This document shows positions 36,823-48,066 of a stretch of 64,000 nucleotides of DNA, piece by piece. The notes under the pieces were generated by a model that saw nothing but the letters and a program-made list of their open reading frames with translations, did not search any database and was not told the DNA's origin. Positions within the stretch are counted from its first letter, which is position 1, and the number at the start of each line of letters is the position of its first letter. The translations under genes were made by a program, and so were the position numbers. The stretch is from contig QUOL01000002.1 in NCBI GenBank assembly GCA_009761415.1, positions 868,001 through 932,000 of the forward strand, read 5' to 3'. Source of the stretch: Sarcomyxa edulis (Eukaryota > Basidiomycota > Agaricomycetes > Agaricales > Mycenaceae).

Positions 36823-37481
36823 TCACCGGTGAGTATACGCCTGCGGTCTCGAATCGGCGTAATAGACCGTGCTGCTTGGATAGACCGAAGGTTGCTGCGT
36901 AATCATTGAAGGCGTACCGTCATAGACGGGGTATCCTGGCGGAACGATCGCAGGATTAGGATAGTATTGCTGAACCGGGGTTGGTTGTGGAGGTGCAGTA
37001 TATTGGTACTGATTGTAATGAGGTGACCCTTGAGATGTCTGTGGTGAATACGCTGGGATGGGACTAGGTTGTTGGTTATACGTCCAAGGGCCAGTGGATG
37101 ATTGTTCACTGGTGTCGTAGGCAGAAGTTTGGCCGTGCTCGTAAGTGCCCGCATGCGTTGAGCTGTGAGTCGAATGTGAAGATGTATAGTGCGATGTCTG
37201 TGCACCCGTTTGGACGTGGTCCGGCGACGTGTTCAAGGCCTCAGAGGTCATAGTCGGAGAGGGCGTACTCGACTGCCCCACGGGCTCACGTTTGCAAATC
37301 AATTGCTTCTCCAAGCACCTTTCGCAAATGTCTTCACCCACAGGTTGACACTGAAAGCTAGTCAGAGCAATTTCTAGAGGAAGGAGTGAGGCAGGCAACG
37401 CACCCTGACTTTTCGCTTGCGACAGTTGGTGCACGCGATAGGGTTCCGCCTGAGTTTTGCGATGGTAGTAGAGTCGTTCAT
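36823..37481 (-). CDS. Short Zn2Cys6 DNA-binding protein with Tyr/Gln/Pro-rich tail
   Basis: Putative fungal binuclear-zinc transcription factor. The start at 37481 gives MNDSTTIAKLRRNPIACTNC. Exon 1 ends CRKRKVR; a ~54-nt intron joins it to CQPVGEDICERCLEKQLIC. This completes the six-cysteine cluster C-x2-C-x6-C...C-x2-C-x6-C. The remaining ~150 residues are low complexity (Tyr, Gln, Pro, Ser, His), such as YNQQPSPIPAYSPQT. There is no fungal_trans domain. The exon ends at a strong donor (CACCG|GTGAGT) that overlaps the in-frame TGA at 36823, so a further 3' exon is possible. The frame is also open upstream to an ATG at 37877. Confidence 0.8.
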
Positions 37482-38551
37482 TGTTCGAGGAAAATTTGGA
37501 TGAGGAAACACAAAATTTACGCCACCTTTTATACTGGCAAAAGTGGTGGTAATACGGAACAAAATCCGATAGCGTGTTATGGATGTGGGCGAACCAAGTG
37601 ACTTTAATGGGTCAATGGCTCTAATTGGATGTGCTGCGCCACAAGGGGCTGCAGTGCAATAAGTGCGTGTGGCAGGCCGTAGCAGGCGCTCTTCAATGCA
37701 GTGTATGAATGAAATCGCTGATAGAGCTGGCGTCAACTGGACCACATGGAGCCCTGCGCCAGTTCGAAATAGCTTTGAACCGAACAGTTCGAGGACGAGG
37801 AGATTCCGATCGGACGCGTCGTTGAATGCCGGTGCCGGTGCGGAAATATTATATCTAGCTTCGTAGAGATCTGCCAAATATGAGCCTTGACAACACAGTT
37901 TTATCGCATGACAATGAGATGCTTGGAACGATCGGATTCCTTTTTGGTTTCTTTTTGGGGGGGCTGTTTACCGTACTAGTTGGTACATGTGCGGATGATT
38001 ATTACATGGGACTTCGCAAGAGTCAGATATCTCCGAGACTTGGGTATCAAGGCTTAACATACCTGATTTAATCAGAGATCCTGGTCGTGCGAATGCAAAT
38101 AGATCGTGAGACTCCTACAGCTAAGAAGGAAAATAATAAATGAAACGCACCATTACTGGCACCTCGCATTCACCATTCAGAATGGTGGTGAGAGCAGTCC
38201 AATAATGATACGAGTGTGAAGGATACCCCATAAAAGCCAGGCACGCACTAGACGGCGTATTGATGCCAACAGTTAAATGAAAGAAGTTCCCGTGTATAGT
38301 CCAGTCTTCCGTGTATAGAGCACAAAATATTGGCTCCGTGCAGCAAGTCGCGGTCGGTTCTCATGAAAGAGGTAGGCAGACACGCGACGACGACGGATAT
38401 ACATTACAAGTTGTGGGTTGAACACTCCTAGAGAAGACATCACGCCGTTGGGTCGATCAGAGGACACGAGATTTAGGAATAGTACCTTGCAAAGCCATCG
38501 ATTATTTTCTTACAACGCCATAAAACGTAGAACAGGAAAACTCCGACCCCT
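37482..38551. other. Long intergenic region
   Basis: About 1.07 kb between two minus-strand genes. The plus ORF at 37880-38071 has one hydrophobic segment (GTIGFLFGFFLGGLFTVLVG) but no family resemblance and is not called. It probably holds the promoter of the Zn2Cys6 gene. Confidence 0.45.
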
Positions 38552-39541
38552 CTACAACGCCAGATAGTCACGCACTTCTTCCTCTGTGAGTTTCCTGAAC
38601 GTCGGTTTCGGCCGGCCGGTTTCTCCCCCTACCTTCCCTTCTTCCAATTCCGCCGTGGTGGGTACGGTGACCACGCCAATTTCAACCGTCTTCTCCGTCA
38701 TTTGGCCTTCGAAGCCCTCTTTGAGCGTGAGAAGAGCCGTGTGGATTGCATCTTCCAGACTGATGTCGTCGTTGTACCTGTTTCGTCGGGGAGTATTAAT
38801 CAAGGGTCTGGTCTGCTAAAATTATCGAGTGGATTTACTAACCGCTTCTCCAAAAACGTCTTTGCGTTGACCATATTCTTTCCAATAGCACTGGCTTTCC
38901 ATGCCCAGAATGACCCCGAGGGGTCGACCTGGTACAAGCTTGGACCGCGGTTGATATCCCACCCAGCCACAAGGAGTGAGACACCATATGGTCGGACACC
39001 TCTACATGCAGCAGGAATGAGCAGTGAAACGGTCAATAAATCAATCAACCCACCCTGATTGCGTCGCCTGTTGCATCACGGTCGCTACCTCTTGTGTCAA
39101 AACTCGTGTTGGTGGATATTCACCATATATCTTCCAGTAAGCCTGTGCGCTTTTCCGGGCTTTCGCGATGAGGACTCTGAAATCTGGGCCCATCCCAGAG
39201 TATACAATGCCAATGTTTGGACAGACAACGGCGACTTTGTCAATCATGGAGTCGTCAATCAGTATAGAAGGGGATTTCTTCTCCGTGGCGATGACGATTC
39301 CATTCGAGGCTGTAGACAGGTTGAGACGATATTTTAGGTATCGAGATAGAAATGAATCACCTTTGATACCAAGACTTGTCGTTCCTTGGGCTACTGTCGC
39401 CAAAGCGTGCTCAATCTGTACCAACTTTCCACTCGGAGAGAAGACAGTGAGAGAGTAACTGCAAAGCTCGTGAGTGAGCAGATCTTCCGATCGAAATTCA
39501 CTGATTAGCTACCTGTATGCTCCACCATCTGCGCTTGCCAT
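38552..39541 (-). CDS. PRE8: 20S proteasome subunit alpha-2
   Basis: Alpha-ring subunit of the 20S core. The start at 39541 gives MASADGGAY, an intron, then [19 protein letters not shown], the proteasome alpha signature. It continues with [55 protein letters not shown] and [18 protein letters not shown]. The C-terminus reads [20 protein letters not shown] and ends RDYLAL. These are alpha-2 features. Introns separate most blocks. Confidence 0.95.
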
Positions 39542-39576
39542 GTCTTAGTGAGATCGAGGGTATGGGGAGGATATAA

Positions 39577-39807
39577 GTGTATTGTGAAAGTAAGGACTCG
39601 GGAGAATGTAGCTGGAGGACGCGCGGCGTGAACGTGACAGATACGGTCACATCACAGTACGTATTTTCCAGAGTCGTCCATCTCAAACATGCGCTAGACA
39701 AACAAGGTACCGGAGCCGAGCCCACTGCAGACCTCGAGCGGAAGCTGTTTGAAATTTTGTTTGATCAACATAGACAACTCCTCATGCAGTTGGCATCCTG
39801 TATGTAG
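39577..39807 (+). CDS. Putative small protein, possibly first exon of an unrecognised gene
   Basis: A 76-codon ORF encoding a helical, coding-like stretch (FSRVVHLKHALDKQGTGAEP, DLERKLFEILFDQHRQLLMQ). It ends at a GTATGT donor-like site, and a later exon near 39928 (LQILDLISDLTAMHHHD) is possible. The ATG lies 35 bp from the divergent PRE8 start, which is very tight. I do not recognise it. The stretch could equally be part of an exon whose true start is elsewhere. Confidence 0.35.
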   Translation: MYCESKDSGECSWRTRGVNVTDTVTSQYVFSRVVHLKHALDKQGTGAEPTADLERKLFEILFDQHRQLLMQLASCM

Positions 39808-40097
39808 TTGCATATGGATATGTCAAGTTTCAACACAATGCACATGGACCTCCCCTTATGCATCACGAATGTCAAGACTGGCCTCAAGCTAAAATGGCTC
39901 AGTGAGCTTATACAGCTGCAGATTCTCGATCTTATCAGTGACCTGACTGCTATGCACCATCATGATTTGCGTCGCGTTTCGACTCGGAGGTGAGCCATCC
40001 GGACGCAAAAACCGCGAAAATAGGACCAGGGAATGCCAAGTTCATTCTTTATTTTTCCATAGTAAAAATACAAGCAGTTCTGTCATCGTTCAGATTC

Positions 40098-41124
40098 CTA
40101 CTCGACTTTCAATGGAGTAGTTCGCAAATAAGGCTGTAAAGCACAGTCAATCAGCAAAAAAAATCACAAAGACAGGCACAATCCGCACCTTGTGGATAGT
40201 GAATTCGGGGAACAGCGTCTTGGCTTCCTCGTTCGTCACCGAAGGGTGTACGATCACATCTTCTCCCTTCTTCCAGTTAACTGGGGTCGTTACGCGATGT
40301 TTGTCTCCAATTTGAAGAGCTTAAAAGGCAAAGGCAAAACATATTAATTAACGTGAGATATGTTGTTTGAACATAGATCATCTTACAGTCGATCACTCTG
40401 CAAGGCTATGTTAGTTCCGTTTTATAGTGAATGATACCGGATAGCTATGCTCACCGAATGATCTCGTCAAAGTTTCGTCCAGTGGACGCGGGGTATGCAA
40501 GGGTCAAACGAATGACTTTCTTGGGGTCGATAATGAAGACGGTACGGATCTGCAGATCAGCGGATGAGTCAATCGGATATATACCTCCGATTCCAAGAAT
40601 CAAGGACTCACTGTAAAAGGAAGGCCTTTAGCATCGCGATTGGTAGCGTCCTGCTCGTCCAACATGTCGTACAGAGTGGAGACTTTTCGGTCTTCATCCG
40701 CGATCTATGAGTTGTTCCAAATTAGTCTTGATACATAATTCATATAGAATCAGAATGACATACGATGGGGAACTGAACATCGGTAGGGGCGATTTGGCTA
40801 CCGACTTCGTTGATATCCTTGACCCAGCTGTAATGGTCTTTGAGTCCATTTGCAGATATCCCGATCACTTTGACCCCGCGTTTGGCGAAATCCGGGGCGC
40901 GACGAGCTACTTCTCCAAGCTCGGTGGTACACACGGGAGTGAAGTCTCCGGGGTGAGAGAACAAAACAGCCTAATGAAAGAAGTCTTTTAGTTCCTGATA
41001 AGATAGATAAACACTTGAGGACACGAACCCATGAATCGCCAATCCATTCATGAAACTTGATGGGTCCCGCAGTGGTTTCGGCCTCGAAATCGGGCGCAAT
41101 ACTTCCAAGTCGTAGGGAGGGCAT
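40098..41124 (-). CDS. PRX1: 1-Cys peroxiredoxin (Prx6 type)
   Basis: Thiol peroxidase reducing hydroperoxides. The start at 41124 gives [20 protein letters not shown], then [20 protein letters not shown] with the peroxidatic Cys in PVCTTE. It continues with [37 protein letters not shown] and [18 protein letters not shown]. The C-terminal block reads [16 protein letters not shown] and [13 protein letters not shown], as in the 1-Cys subfamily; the last is in a separate small exon. No clear mitochondrial presequence is present, unlike yeast Prx1, so it is probably cytosolic. Confidence 0.93.
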
Positions 41125-41482
41125 GATAGGTGCTAGTAATGGGGGTGTTATGGAGGAATAATGGGAAAATGGGATAAGAGATATAATGAACTCCGCCTAC
41201 TACTTAAGCTCCTTGGATGTCACTCATCGCGCCTTCAATTCTCACGTAACTCACGTTGCGTTTGTATGGCGTGATCCACAGAAACTCTGAGCATGAGATC
41301 TGCAATAAGTAAGATAGAGAAAGACTAGACCAAAAAAGAAGGCGGCTCCTCCCAGAACACACGCACACATGAACCGGACTCGGCGTACGCGACATTCCCG
41401 TACAAAAGATACATACTTAGCACCAATACACGTTCTCCCAACTGGGAACAAAATAATACAGAGGTTCGTGCGAGGATCGATG
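41125..41482. other. Intergenic, peroxiredoxin promoter and SSU72 3' flank
   Basis: About 360 bp between two minus-strand genes. Short ORFs only. Confidence 0.4.
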
Positions 41483-42578
41483 CTAATAGAACGCTACAGC
41501 ATGGAGAATGCTATGTGGATGATTTTCCTGCTGAACTTCGAGGATCTTATCGATATCTTCATCGATATCATCAGATCCTTCGATCTATTCATTATCGCTT
41601 AGCATCGATCAGGGAGGAGGAACAACGTTCGAGGTACTCACTGCAGCAGCCAAATCTAGTATCGCTTTCCCTGCAATCAGAGCCTCCTCGTGGTTATCTT
41701 TGATTTCCAGGTTGATGACGTGAACAGGGCGATTGAAGTCGCCACCACGAGTCAGAAGATCTATATCCCATTTTACAAGATGTGATAATGGCAATCTACT
41801 TGGCCACTCACCGTCGCAAACTGCATCGAAACATCGTTCTTCGCAGGTGATGACGATATCAGCCACCGTTTTACTGTCCTGCCAACGTTCTGGAGCGAGC
41901 TTCAGGCGTCGATTTCGGTCCAGCATTTGTAGAAGACCGTTAGCAGAATACCTGTCAGAGAAGTCATGAGACTCGGAAGGAATTGTAAAGTTGGAAGGAC
42001 TAACAATCTAGAATCTTTGCCATTGAGCTCTTCGTAGATACTATTGTATGGCGTTCCGAAGGGATATATATTGGGCTTGTCTATAGATGGTCCCGGTAAC
42101 CGGACTGCAGAACCAGTTCCTGAAGAGATCACTCTATACCCTGCTTTACTTGATGAATTAGTGTCATTACTGACGTCCTCGCAAAAGCTGACTATTGTGG
42201 TACTGACGCTAGCACAAAATGGCCCTCCATTGATCGATTCTGGGACCACAACAGGTGAGCTAGATAGGCAAGGAATAGACGCGAAGGACTTACTTGGTTA
42301 CTGGCACATACGACGCAAAACAGGGGACGCTGCTTGTAGGTGGTGGCCGTGGTTTGCGTTGGCTGGTGTTGAGGATCTGGCTCGTCGAACACCATTTCGG
42401 TAGACGAGGTTGCATGGTTTTCAAAGCCATTCTCCATCCATTGGGGTTGAAATTGCTGGACAGGCTGTAGTTGCTGGGTTGGTGGCGGCGGAGTAGTCGC
42501 AGGCGTGTCGGATTGTAGACGTTGTAGTCGTGGATCTACACGAGCGAGACGAGGATCACGAGCTCTTCGGGGGTCCAT
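41483..42578 (-). CDS. SSU72: RNA polymerase II CTD Ser5-P phosphatase Ssu72, with N-terminal extension
   Basis: Phosphatase of the cleavage/polyadenylation factor that acts on Ser5-P of the Pol II CTD. The C-x5-R signature CASNQNR is split by an intron between Q and N. Spliced blocks match the family: [85 protein letters not shown] and a last exon ending LHAVAFY at 41483, as in other Ssu72 proteins. Before the catalytic domain is an extra ~75 residues starting [20 protein letters not shown], then Pro/Gln-rich sequence. The core protein is usually about 195 residues, so the extension is unusual. Confidence 0.93.
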
Positions 42579-43016
42579 GCTATGAGAATTCTGAACAAGA
42601 AAGAAGCGTCAATAAATGAAGAGGGTTTCGGGGAAAGCAGGGCGCCTCAGCAGTATCTAGAACACAAGTCTTCAACTCGACCACGGCATATCATCTTACT
42701 TTGACAAGTCAGTGAGCGGGTCGATTAAGATTCCACTCTGAATCATCTCTGGCTATGTAAAAAGATGAATAAAACAATGGAAATCACCTTTCAAAATTGG
42801 TTGGAAGAAGGAGAGAATTGAATTTAGCCGAACGATGGCCCTAAACAACAACCCAACATAACGCCACGCGTACGCTCGCCAAGTAGGCGGCTATCATTCA
42901 GCGTGGTACAAGCGTGGCATTCACACTGTGTACTGAGTCATAAACGATACCGCGGCACTATACTCTTCCAAACTTCGCCCATCTCCATCATTTAATCTAT
43001 CTTCTAGCTCTGGTCC
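42579..43016. other. Divergent intergenic region
   Basis: About 440 bp between SSU72 (minus) and the F-box gene (plus). No gene visible; presumed promoters. Confidence 0.45.
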
Positions 43017-44588
43017 ATGTCTCATCACTACCCACAGTACGCCGTTGACCGCATCGCAGAAGCTTTAATTGCTCAGCACGAACAAGCCATCGCTCTGATT
43101 GACGACGAGATAGACGTCTTGACCCGCAATATTCGTCTACTTCACGTCAAAAAGGCCGAACATCAAAAAATTATTAGGCATCATAAAGCGACCACCACTT
43201 TGGCGCGTCGAATTCCCCCAGAAATTCTTGCTACTATCTTTGAACAACTCGCGCAGGACGGGTGGGCGTCGGCACCTCTAGTTGCATCCCACGTATGCCC
43301 TGAATGGAGGAAAGCAGCTCAGATCCCCACCGTATGGTCGCATCTACACATCTATTGTGATAGAATCTCGGACCAGTGCGAACTGATACGATTCTGGCTA
43401 CAAAAGGCAAAACACGCACCCTTGTATATAACTTTGGAAGTCTGGCAGACGTCTTCGAATTTGCAGATCTCGCGTATCATGTCCTTGTTATTCGAAGCCG
43501 CACCGCAGTGGAGAACTCTCACCGTAAACGCCTTCTTCGTGATGCAAGCCAATTGCATCCTCTCGCATTGCACCCACCCCACTCCTGATCTTCGAGAAAT
43601 ATCTATTTCGGTTAGGCGAGAAGACGATCCCGCTGTGAACTCAGACCCACATCTTATCGGTTTCAGGGACTCGTTCCTAGAATCATCACCCAAATTCCGC
43701 ACTGTCCGAGTAACCCGCAGCCTAATACCATCACCTCGGGTGATTCCAGCCTCCATCACCTCCCTATTCATCAGTCTACCCTGTCCTGACACTGATATTC
43801 CGATAGCTACGCTTTCCACCATCTCAGTCATCCACCTTCTGCAGGGTTTACCCTTTCTTCAATTATTTTCCTTGACCATACCTCTCGGGCAGGATCGAGA
43901 GTTCATGCCCGAAAATATATCAGATCCGATACAAATGGTTAGTTCCGGTCGCCTAGAAACTCTGATTCTTCGAGGCCCTCCTGCTATATACGGCATTCTC
44001 CTTCACCTTGACGCCCCCTTCCTTCTTCGCCTCCACCTATTTTCCTCTCTGGACCCTCTGGGCTTTCCCGACGAGCAAACGGGGATATACCTTCGCCAAT
44101 TTATCATACAATCTTCACCCCCTCTAGAAACCCTGGAACTCCACGATATCGACATTCCAGAAGATGACTTGTCCGCATGTCTCGCAAATCTTCAAAAGCT
44201 CCGTGAAATTCGATTACACGAGAGTGATATTTCAGATCGTATCTTGTTTTCTCTCCACGGTGCCGAGGGGGATGGCTCATGTTATTGCCCACGTCTCGAA
44301 ACTCTAGACTTACGTTGGTGTGGCCAAATTTCTGGTCGTGCCCTAGTTGACTTGGTGGACAGCCGTTCAAGATCTACGGACGGGGGAGTCACGGCCATCA
44401 CCGAAATAACGGTGATTAATTGCTCGTTCGTGGAGGAGAAGGACGTAGAAGAACTGGCTCGTCAGACCGTCTGCAGAGTAGTCATCCGAGGCCTAGAAGA
44501 CTACTGCTGTAAGTTCGAACCACCTGCTTATTATGAGCCTCTCTTCTCAATCAAACGCCACAGATCCTATTGGTTGCTGCGAGAATGA
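43017..44588 (+). CDS. F-box/LRR-like protein
   Basis: A single intronless ORF of 523 codons. The N-terminal ~60 residues form a coiled-coil-like helix (EQAIALIDDEIDVLTRNIRL), followed by an F-box-like motif (RRIPPEILATIFEQLAQDGW, VCPEWRKAAQIPTVWSHL). The rest is made of irregular leucine-rich segments, for example LETLILRGPP, LETLELHDIDIPEDDL, LREIRLHESDISD and LETLDLRWCGQIS. This is the layout of the large F-box families of Agaricomycetes, substrate adaptors of SCF ubiquitin ligases. The target cannot be predicted. Confidence 0.85.
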   Translation: MSHHYPQYAVDRIAEALIAQHEQAIALIDDEIDVLTRNIRLLHVKKAEHQKIIRHHKATTTLARRIPPEILATIFEQLAQDGWASAPLVASHVCPEWRKAAQIPTVWSHLHIYCDRISDQCELIRFWLQKAKHAPLYITLEVWQTSSNLQISRIMSLLFEAAPQWRTLTVNAFFVMQANCILSHCTHPTPDLREISISVRREDDPAVNSDPHLIGFRDSFLESSPKFRTVRVTRSLIPSPRVIPASITSLFISLPCPDTDIPIATLSTISVIHLLQGLPFLQLFSLTIPLGQDREFMPENISDPIQMVSSGRLETLILRGPPAIYGILLHLDAPFLLRLHLFSSLDPLGFPDEQTGIYLRQFIIQSSPPLETLELHDIDIPEDDLSACLANLQKLREIRLHESDISDRILFSLHGAEGDGSCYCPRLETLDLRWCGQISGRALVDLVDSRSRSTDGGVTAITEITVINCSFVEEKDVEELARQTVCRVVIRGLEDYCCKFEPPAYYEPLFSIKRHRSYWLLRE

Positions 44589-45243
44589 GAGATATAGGCG
44601 TCGATTACAACTACATCGCATGATGGGTGGTTATAGACAAGCTCGCCGTCAACCCCAAACCCAAGGAAGACTCATCCTATAACAATCATATTGTATCTCT
44701 CTCAACGCCACATTTGGCTTCGCCTCTCGACCTGCGTTACATAATGTATTGACGTGAGTGACCCTCATTTTTCATCAAGACAGACATACTTTTTTCGAGT
44801 TCTGGTAGACATACAATGCATCCACAATTCAATAGCGGAATCAACGATGCCATTGACAGTAAGTACGAGTATTACTATTACTAGATACGGTGTAAAAAGA
44901 TGTGCATCACAAACTATGGCAAACGGTGGTTGCAGAAGACACCATCCGCCTCAAACAAGGATGCTAGAGTATTCCTTCTCCCACAACAAGACAATAAGTT
45001 GCATAACAGACCATAGAAAAGCCAGAATACGAGAATACGAATATTCCCTTGTTGTCGTCGTGGTGATGAAGAAAAAGGTCTTTTCAAATTTTCGAGCCTT
45101 TTATACGCGATCGGGGATATGGTGGCTGTGTACTGGCCACGCGAGCACCTGCCCACTTGAGACGATCTTCAGCGTTGTATTCGTTTCTGGTACTTATAGG
45201 TTGGACTTGCCTCTTGTTCTTATTCTTCTCATCGTCCAGCAAT
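44589..45243. other. Intergenic, UFE1 promoter
   Basis: About 650 bp. A plus-strand ORF (44754-45374) crosses the UFE1 start in another frame and has no recognisable motif; I regard it as chance. Confidence 0.45.
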
Positions 45244-46639
45244 ATGCCCTCTATCGACCGCACCGAGTCGTTTCGCGAGATCGTTCAAGAAAAACAGAAA
45301 ACTCTGCAACCGGAGTCGAAGCGGAGGCGAATCGTCAGACCAGCCTCCGACACACAGCAGGACTCTGGGGGTGACATTTTCGGCAAAGGATACATTACAG
45401 AAGCCTATGTTATAGTACGTGGTGTATTTTGACTCCCCAGACCACCTATCATCCGACTTACTCTCTCTCCTTACCCAGCTAAACCACATTAACACATTAA
45501 CACGTATGCTCGCCAACATTAGAAAGCCCTATCTCAGCGTAGACTCTCGTAATGCCCCACTCTCTCGTCAAGGGTCCCGCACTATAGACCTAGGAGTGGG
45601 AGGGTCTGACCAGGGATGGGCAGGTATTCGACATCTCACCAACGAAGAGCGAGAGCAGATCGACCTCCAAGCACGTGTCATATTGACGCGCTGTGCAGAC
45701 CGCGTGAAGGAGATGGAGGCTCTAGAAAAGCGTACGTACGGACTGGTTTTCCAGTGATCTTTACCTCCATCCTCCTGGTCATGTCAAAACTGTGTTGTAT
45801 GTATACCCTTATATTCTATTTGTTTTCTTCATCTAGGCCGTTCCGAGCTCGTCGCGAGTAAAACGAACCCACTGACGCGCTTGCTACCGGCGAGGTTGAG
45901 ACAAGACTCATCTTCTGTAGAGTCGGACTTCATTGCGGCGCATCACTCGAGTATGACTTGGTACCTCAATCGACGCCTCACAGAGGCGAGCCAGGTCCAG
46001 AAGGAAATGCAGGAGGAGCGCGTGAAGCGGCAGCAGGAGAGGACGAGGACGCTTGGGTCTGGGGCTGCTCTTGAGGCAGCGACGTTTGGTGCGGTAGGGG
46101 AGGCGCGAAGTGGTGGTAGTGGCATTGGTAGAGCTGCAGCTGCAGCTGGGACTGGAAGTTGGTTAGGCGATGCCTCGTCGAGTCTAATCGCTGCCACTAT
46201 CGGCGCACCGTCACCCTCATACGCCGCCGAAGGATTCGATTCCAGTCGTGACTCGCCTCTCATACGGCCGAGCGATATACCGACTCCATCTGATGATGAG
46301 GACGATGAAATCGAGCTGTCAGCATCTCAAATTCTCCAGTTTGAAACCGAAAACGCCGATATTCTTCGGACGGTTCAAGATACTTTGGAATCGGTGCACC
46401 AAGCCGAGTCCCGCTTGATGGACATTAGCGCATTGCAGATGGAATTGGTGACGCATCTGACGCGCCAGACCGAGTTGACGGATCAACTATACGAGGATGC
46501 GATAGCCACTACGTCGACTGTGGAAAAGGGAAACATACAACTCAAGGAGGCGAAGCGGCGAGCCAAGGATGGGAGGAAATGGATTTTGATATTTCTTATT
46601 GGCGCCAGCTTATCTTTGCTTTTCTTGCATTATTATTAG
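45244..46639 (+). CDS. UFE1: ER t-SNARE, syntaxin-18/Ufe1 family
   Basis: Q-SNARE on the ER membrane for retrograde Golgi-to-ER fusion. The start at 45244 gives MPSIDRTESFREIVQEKQK, matching the short N-terminal motif of syntaxin 18. Exons follow: LNHINTLTRMLANIRKPYL, GIRHLTNEEREQIDLQARV, then a long last exon from ~45838. The SNARE-motif region (~residues 300-370) reads QFETENADILRTVQDTLESV and LTRQTELTDQLYEDAIATTS. It ends in one tail-anchor helix, WILIFLIGASLSLLFLHYY. A Gly/Ala/Ser-rich loop of ~60 residues lies before the SNARE motif. It converges on TVP38 (93 bp). Confidence 0.9.
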
Positions 46640-46732
46640 GCCCGCAGGCAGCATTGCATTATACCATCAGTTGTGTCCGTCCGACTAGAGAATTAGCCTG
46701 ATACATCTAGAAGTACAGTGTCCTATGTCTAT

Positions 46733-47972
46733 CTATGATGAGGTGTTGGAAAAGGATCGAAGGAGTGGCGCGTCTTCGTTGAAGCCTTCGATAGCCTCGG
46801 CAGCCAGTTCATCCACCTCGGGGTCGATTCCTTCCATGTGACGGATGTGCCCCTGTACCAGGCGATATACCACGCTGCGGAGTCAAATCAGTAAATCGTG
46901 AAGGCGAGATTTCATGACGAGATTCATACACGCTGGTGACGATAGCTATGAGGATACCCCCGCCGATCAGTATGCCATTGACAACCTTTGTTTCTGTAAA
47001 CGAACCGTCAGTTGAGGGTCCTACATTGATACTAGAGACATCTCACGAGTGTCCATATGACTTCTCTGATCACCATCGGCGAATGCGGCTATCTTGGATC
47101 CTATGAAGATCTGAAGGAGGAGTTTTGGGAATACAAATATCGTAGCGATTATGAACTGCCAGAGGAAGACTGGTTGAATGGACTTCAAGGGTATATTAAT
47201 TAGTGCGGGAACATAATGTAGTATAGAAAGAAGAATACTTACTGCAAATAAGACATTAGAGTAAATCCAGGGAGGGAAAGGAGAGATTCTGATGAGAATT
47301 ATCAGAGGGAGGCCTTTGGCCCTCTAAGAGAATAAGTGTCAGCGGCAACAAGTTTGACAGTTTGCCGTGTAATCTTACAACTACGGCCTCCAAGGCCGCC
47401 CACTTGGCATTAGAGGTCGACCACGCGCGTAGTTTGTCGCTGAAGAAATAGCGGAGGAGAATGAAGACCAAAGCAGATCCAACGATAGAAGCTGGTGCAG
47501 CAAGCCAAAACCCCTTCATGCCATACGCGAACCCACACAACGTGATCAAAGTGGTATATCCGATCAGTGGGGGGAAACAGGCAAGGACTGAAATGCGAGT
47601 CTTAGAAATTGTTGAGCAAGAAAGGAGAGAAGACATACCTATCACTACGGAGAGGATGAGGTAACCGAAGCGAGCTTCAGCAAGCCAGCGCGCACGATCG
47701 TATAGGAATTGAAAGATGCGCGCAGGAGTGACGATAATAACAAATGCACCGAGGGATATGTAGAAGAGAATGAGAGCCCATACGAATATCTACGGTACGT
47801 GGCCGCTCAGCACCTGAGGCGTGTGTGTCAGCAACGGTGTAAAGCTGACCTTGCCGTAGATATTGAAAGAGCGATACCGATGGAGAGGTATTTTGGCGTA
47901 GTATTTCATTGTCTTGAGAACAGGTTTCAGTCTGGAGTTGGTGCTGGCATTTGGAGGAGATGGGATAGACAT
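46733..47972 (-). CDS. TVP38: Tvp38/TMEM64 (VTT-domain) Golgi membrane protein
   Basis: Multi-pass membrane protein of the SNARE-associated Golgi family. The start at 47972 gives MSIPSPPNASTNSRLKPV with a soluble N-terminus. Membrane exons read FVWALILFYISLGAFVIIV, PLIGYTTLITLCGFAYG, GFWLAAPASIVGSALVFILL and LPLIILIRISPFPPWIYSN. The last contains the conserved R-x-SPFPPW motif of the VTT domain. Then come SVFLWQFIIATIFVFPKLLL and GILIGGGILIAIVTSVLVY, and an acidic C-terminal tail ends at 46733. Its start is only 94 bp from that of the acyltransferase gene, divergent. Confidence 0.9.
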
Positions 47973-48066
47973 GGGGGACTAGTTAGGAGGAAGGCTGATG
48001 ACCGAGATGACCGAAGACTTTGCCGCGTATCCGTTTATAGTAGTTGCCTCTCACTGCTTGTCCACC

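Noticed and set aside
37880..38071. 63-codon ORF with a hydrophobic segment
   Set aside because: Isolated, no homologue known to me, and no supporting exon structure.
44754..45374. 206-codon plus-strand ORF before and into UFE1
   Set aside because: It overlaps the UFE1 first exon in a different frame and has no conserved motif.
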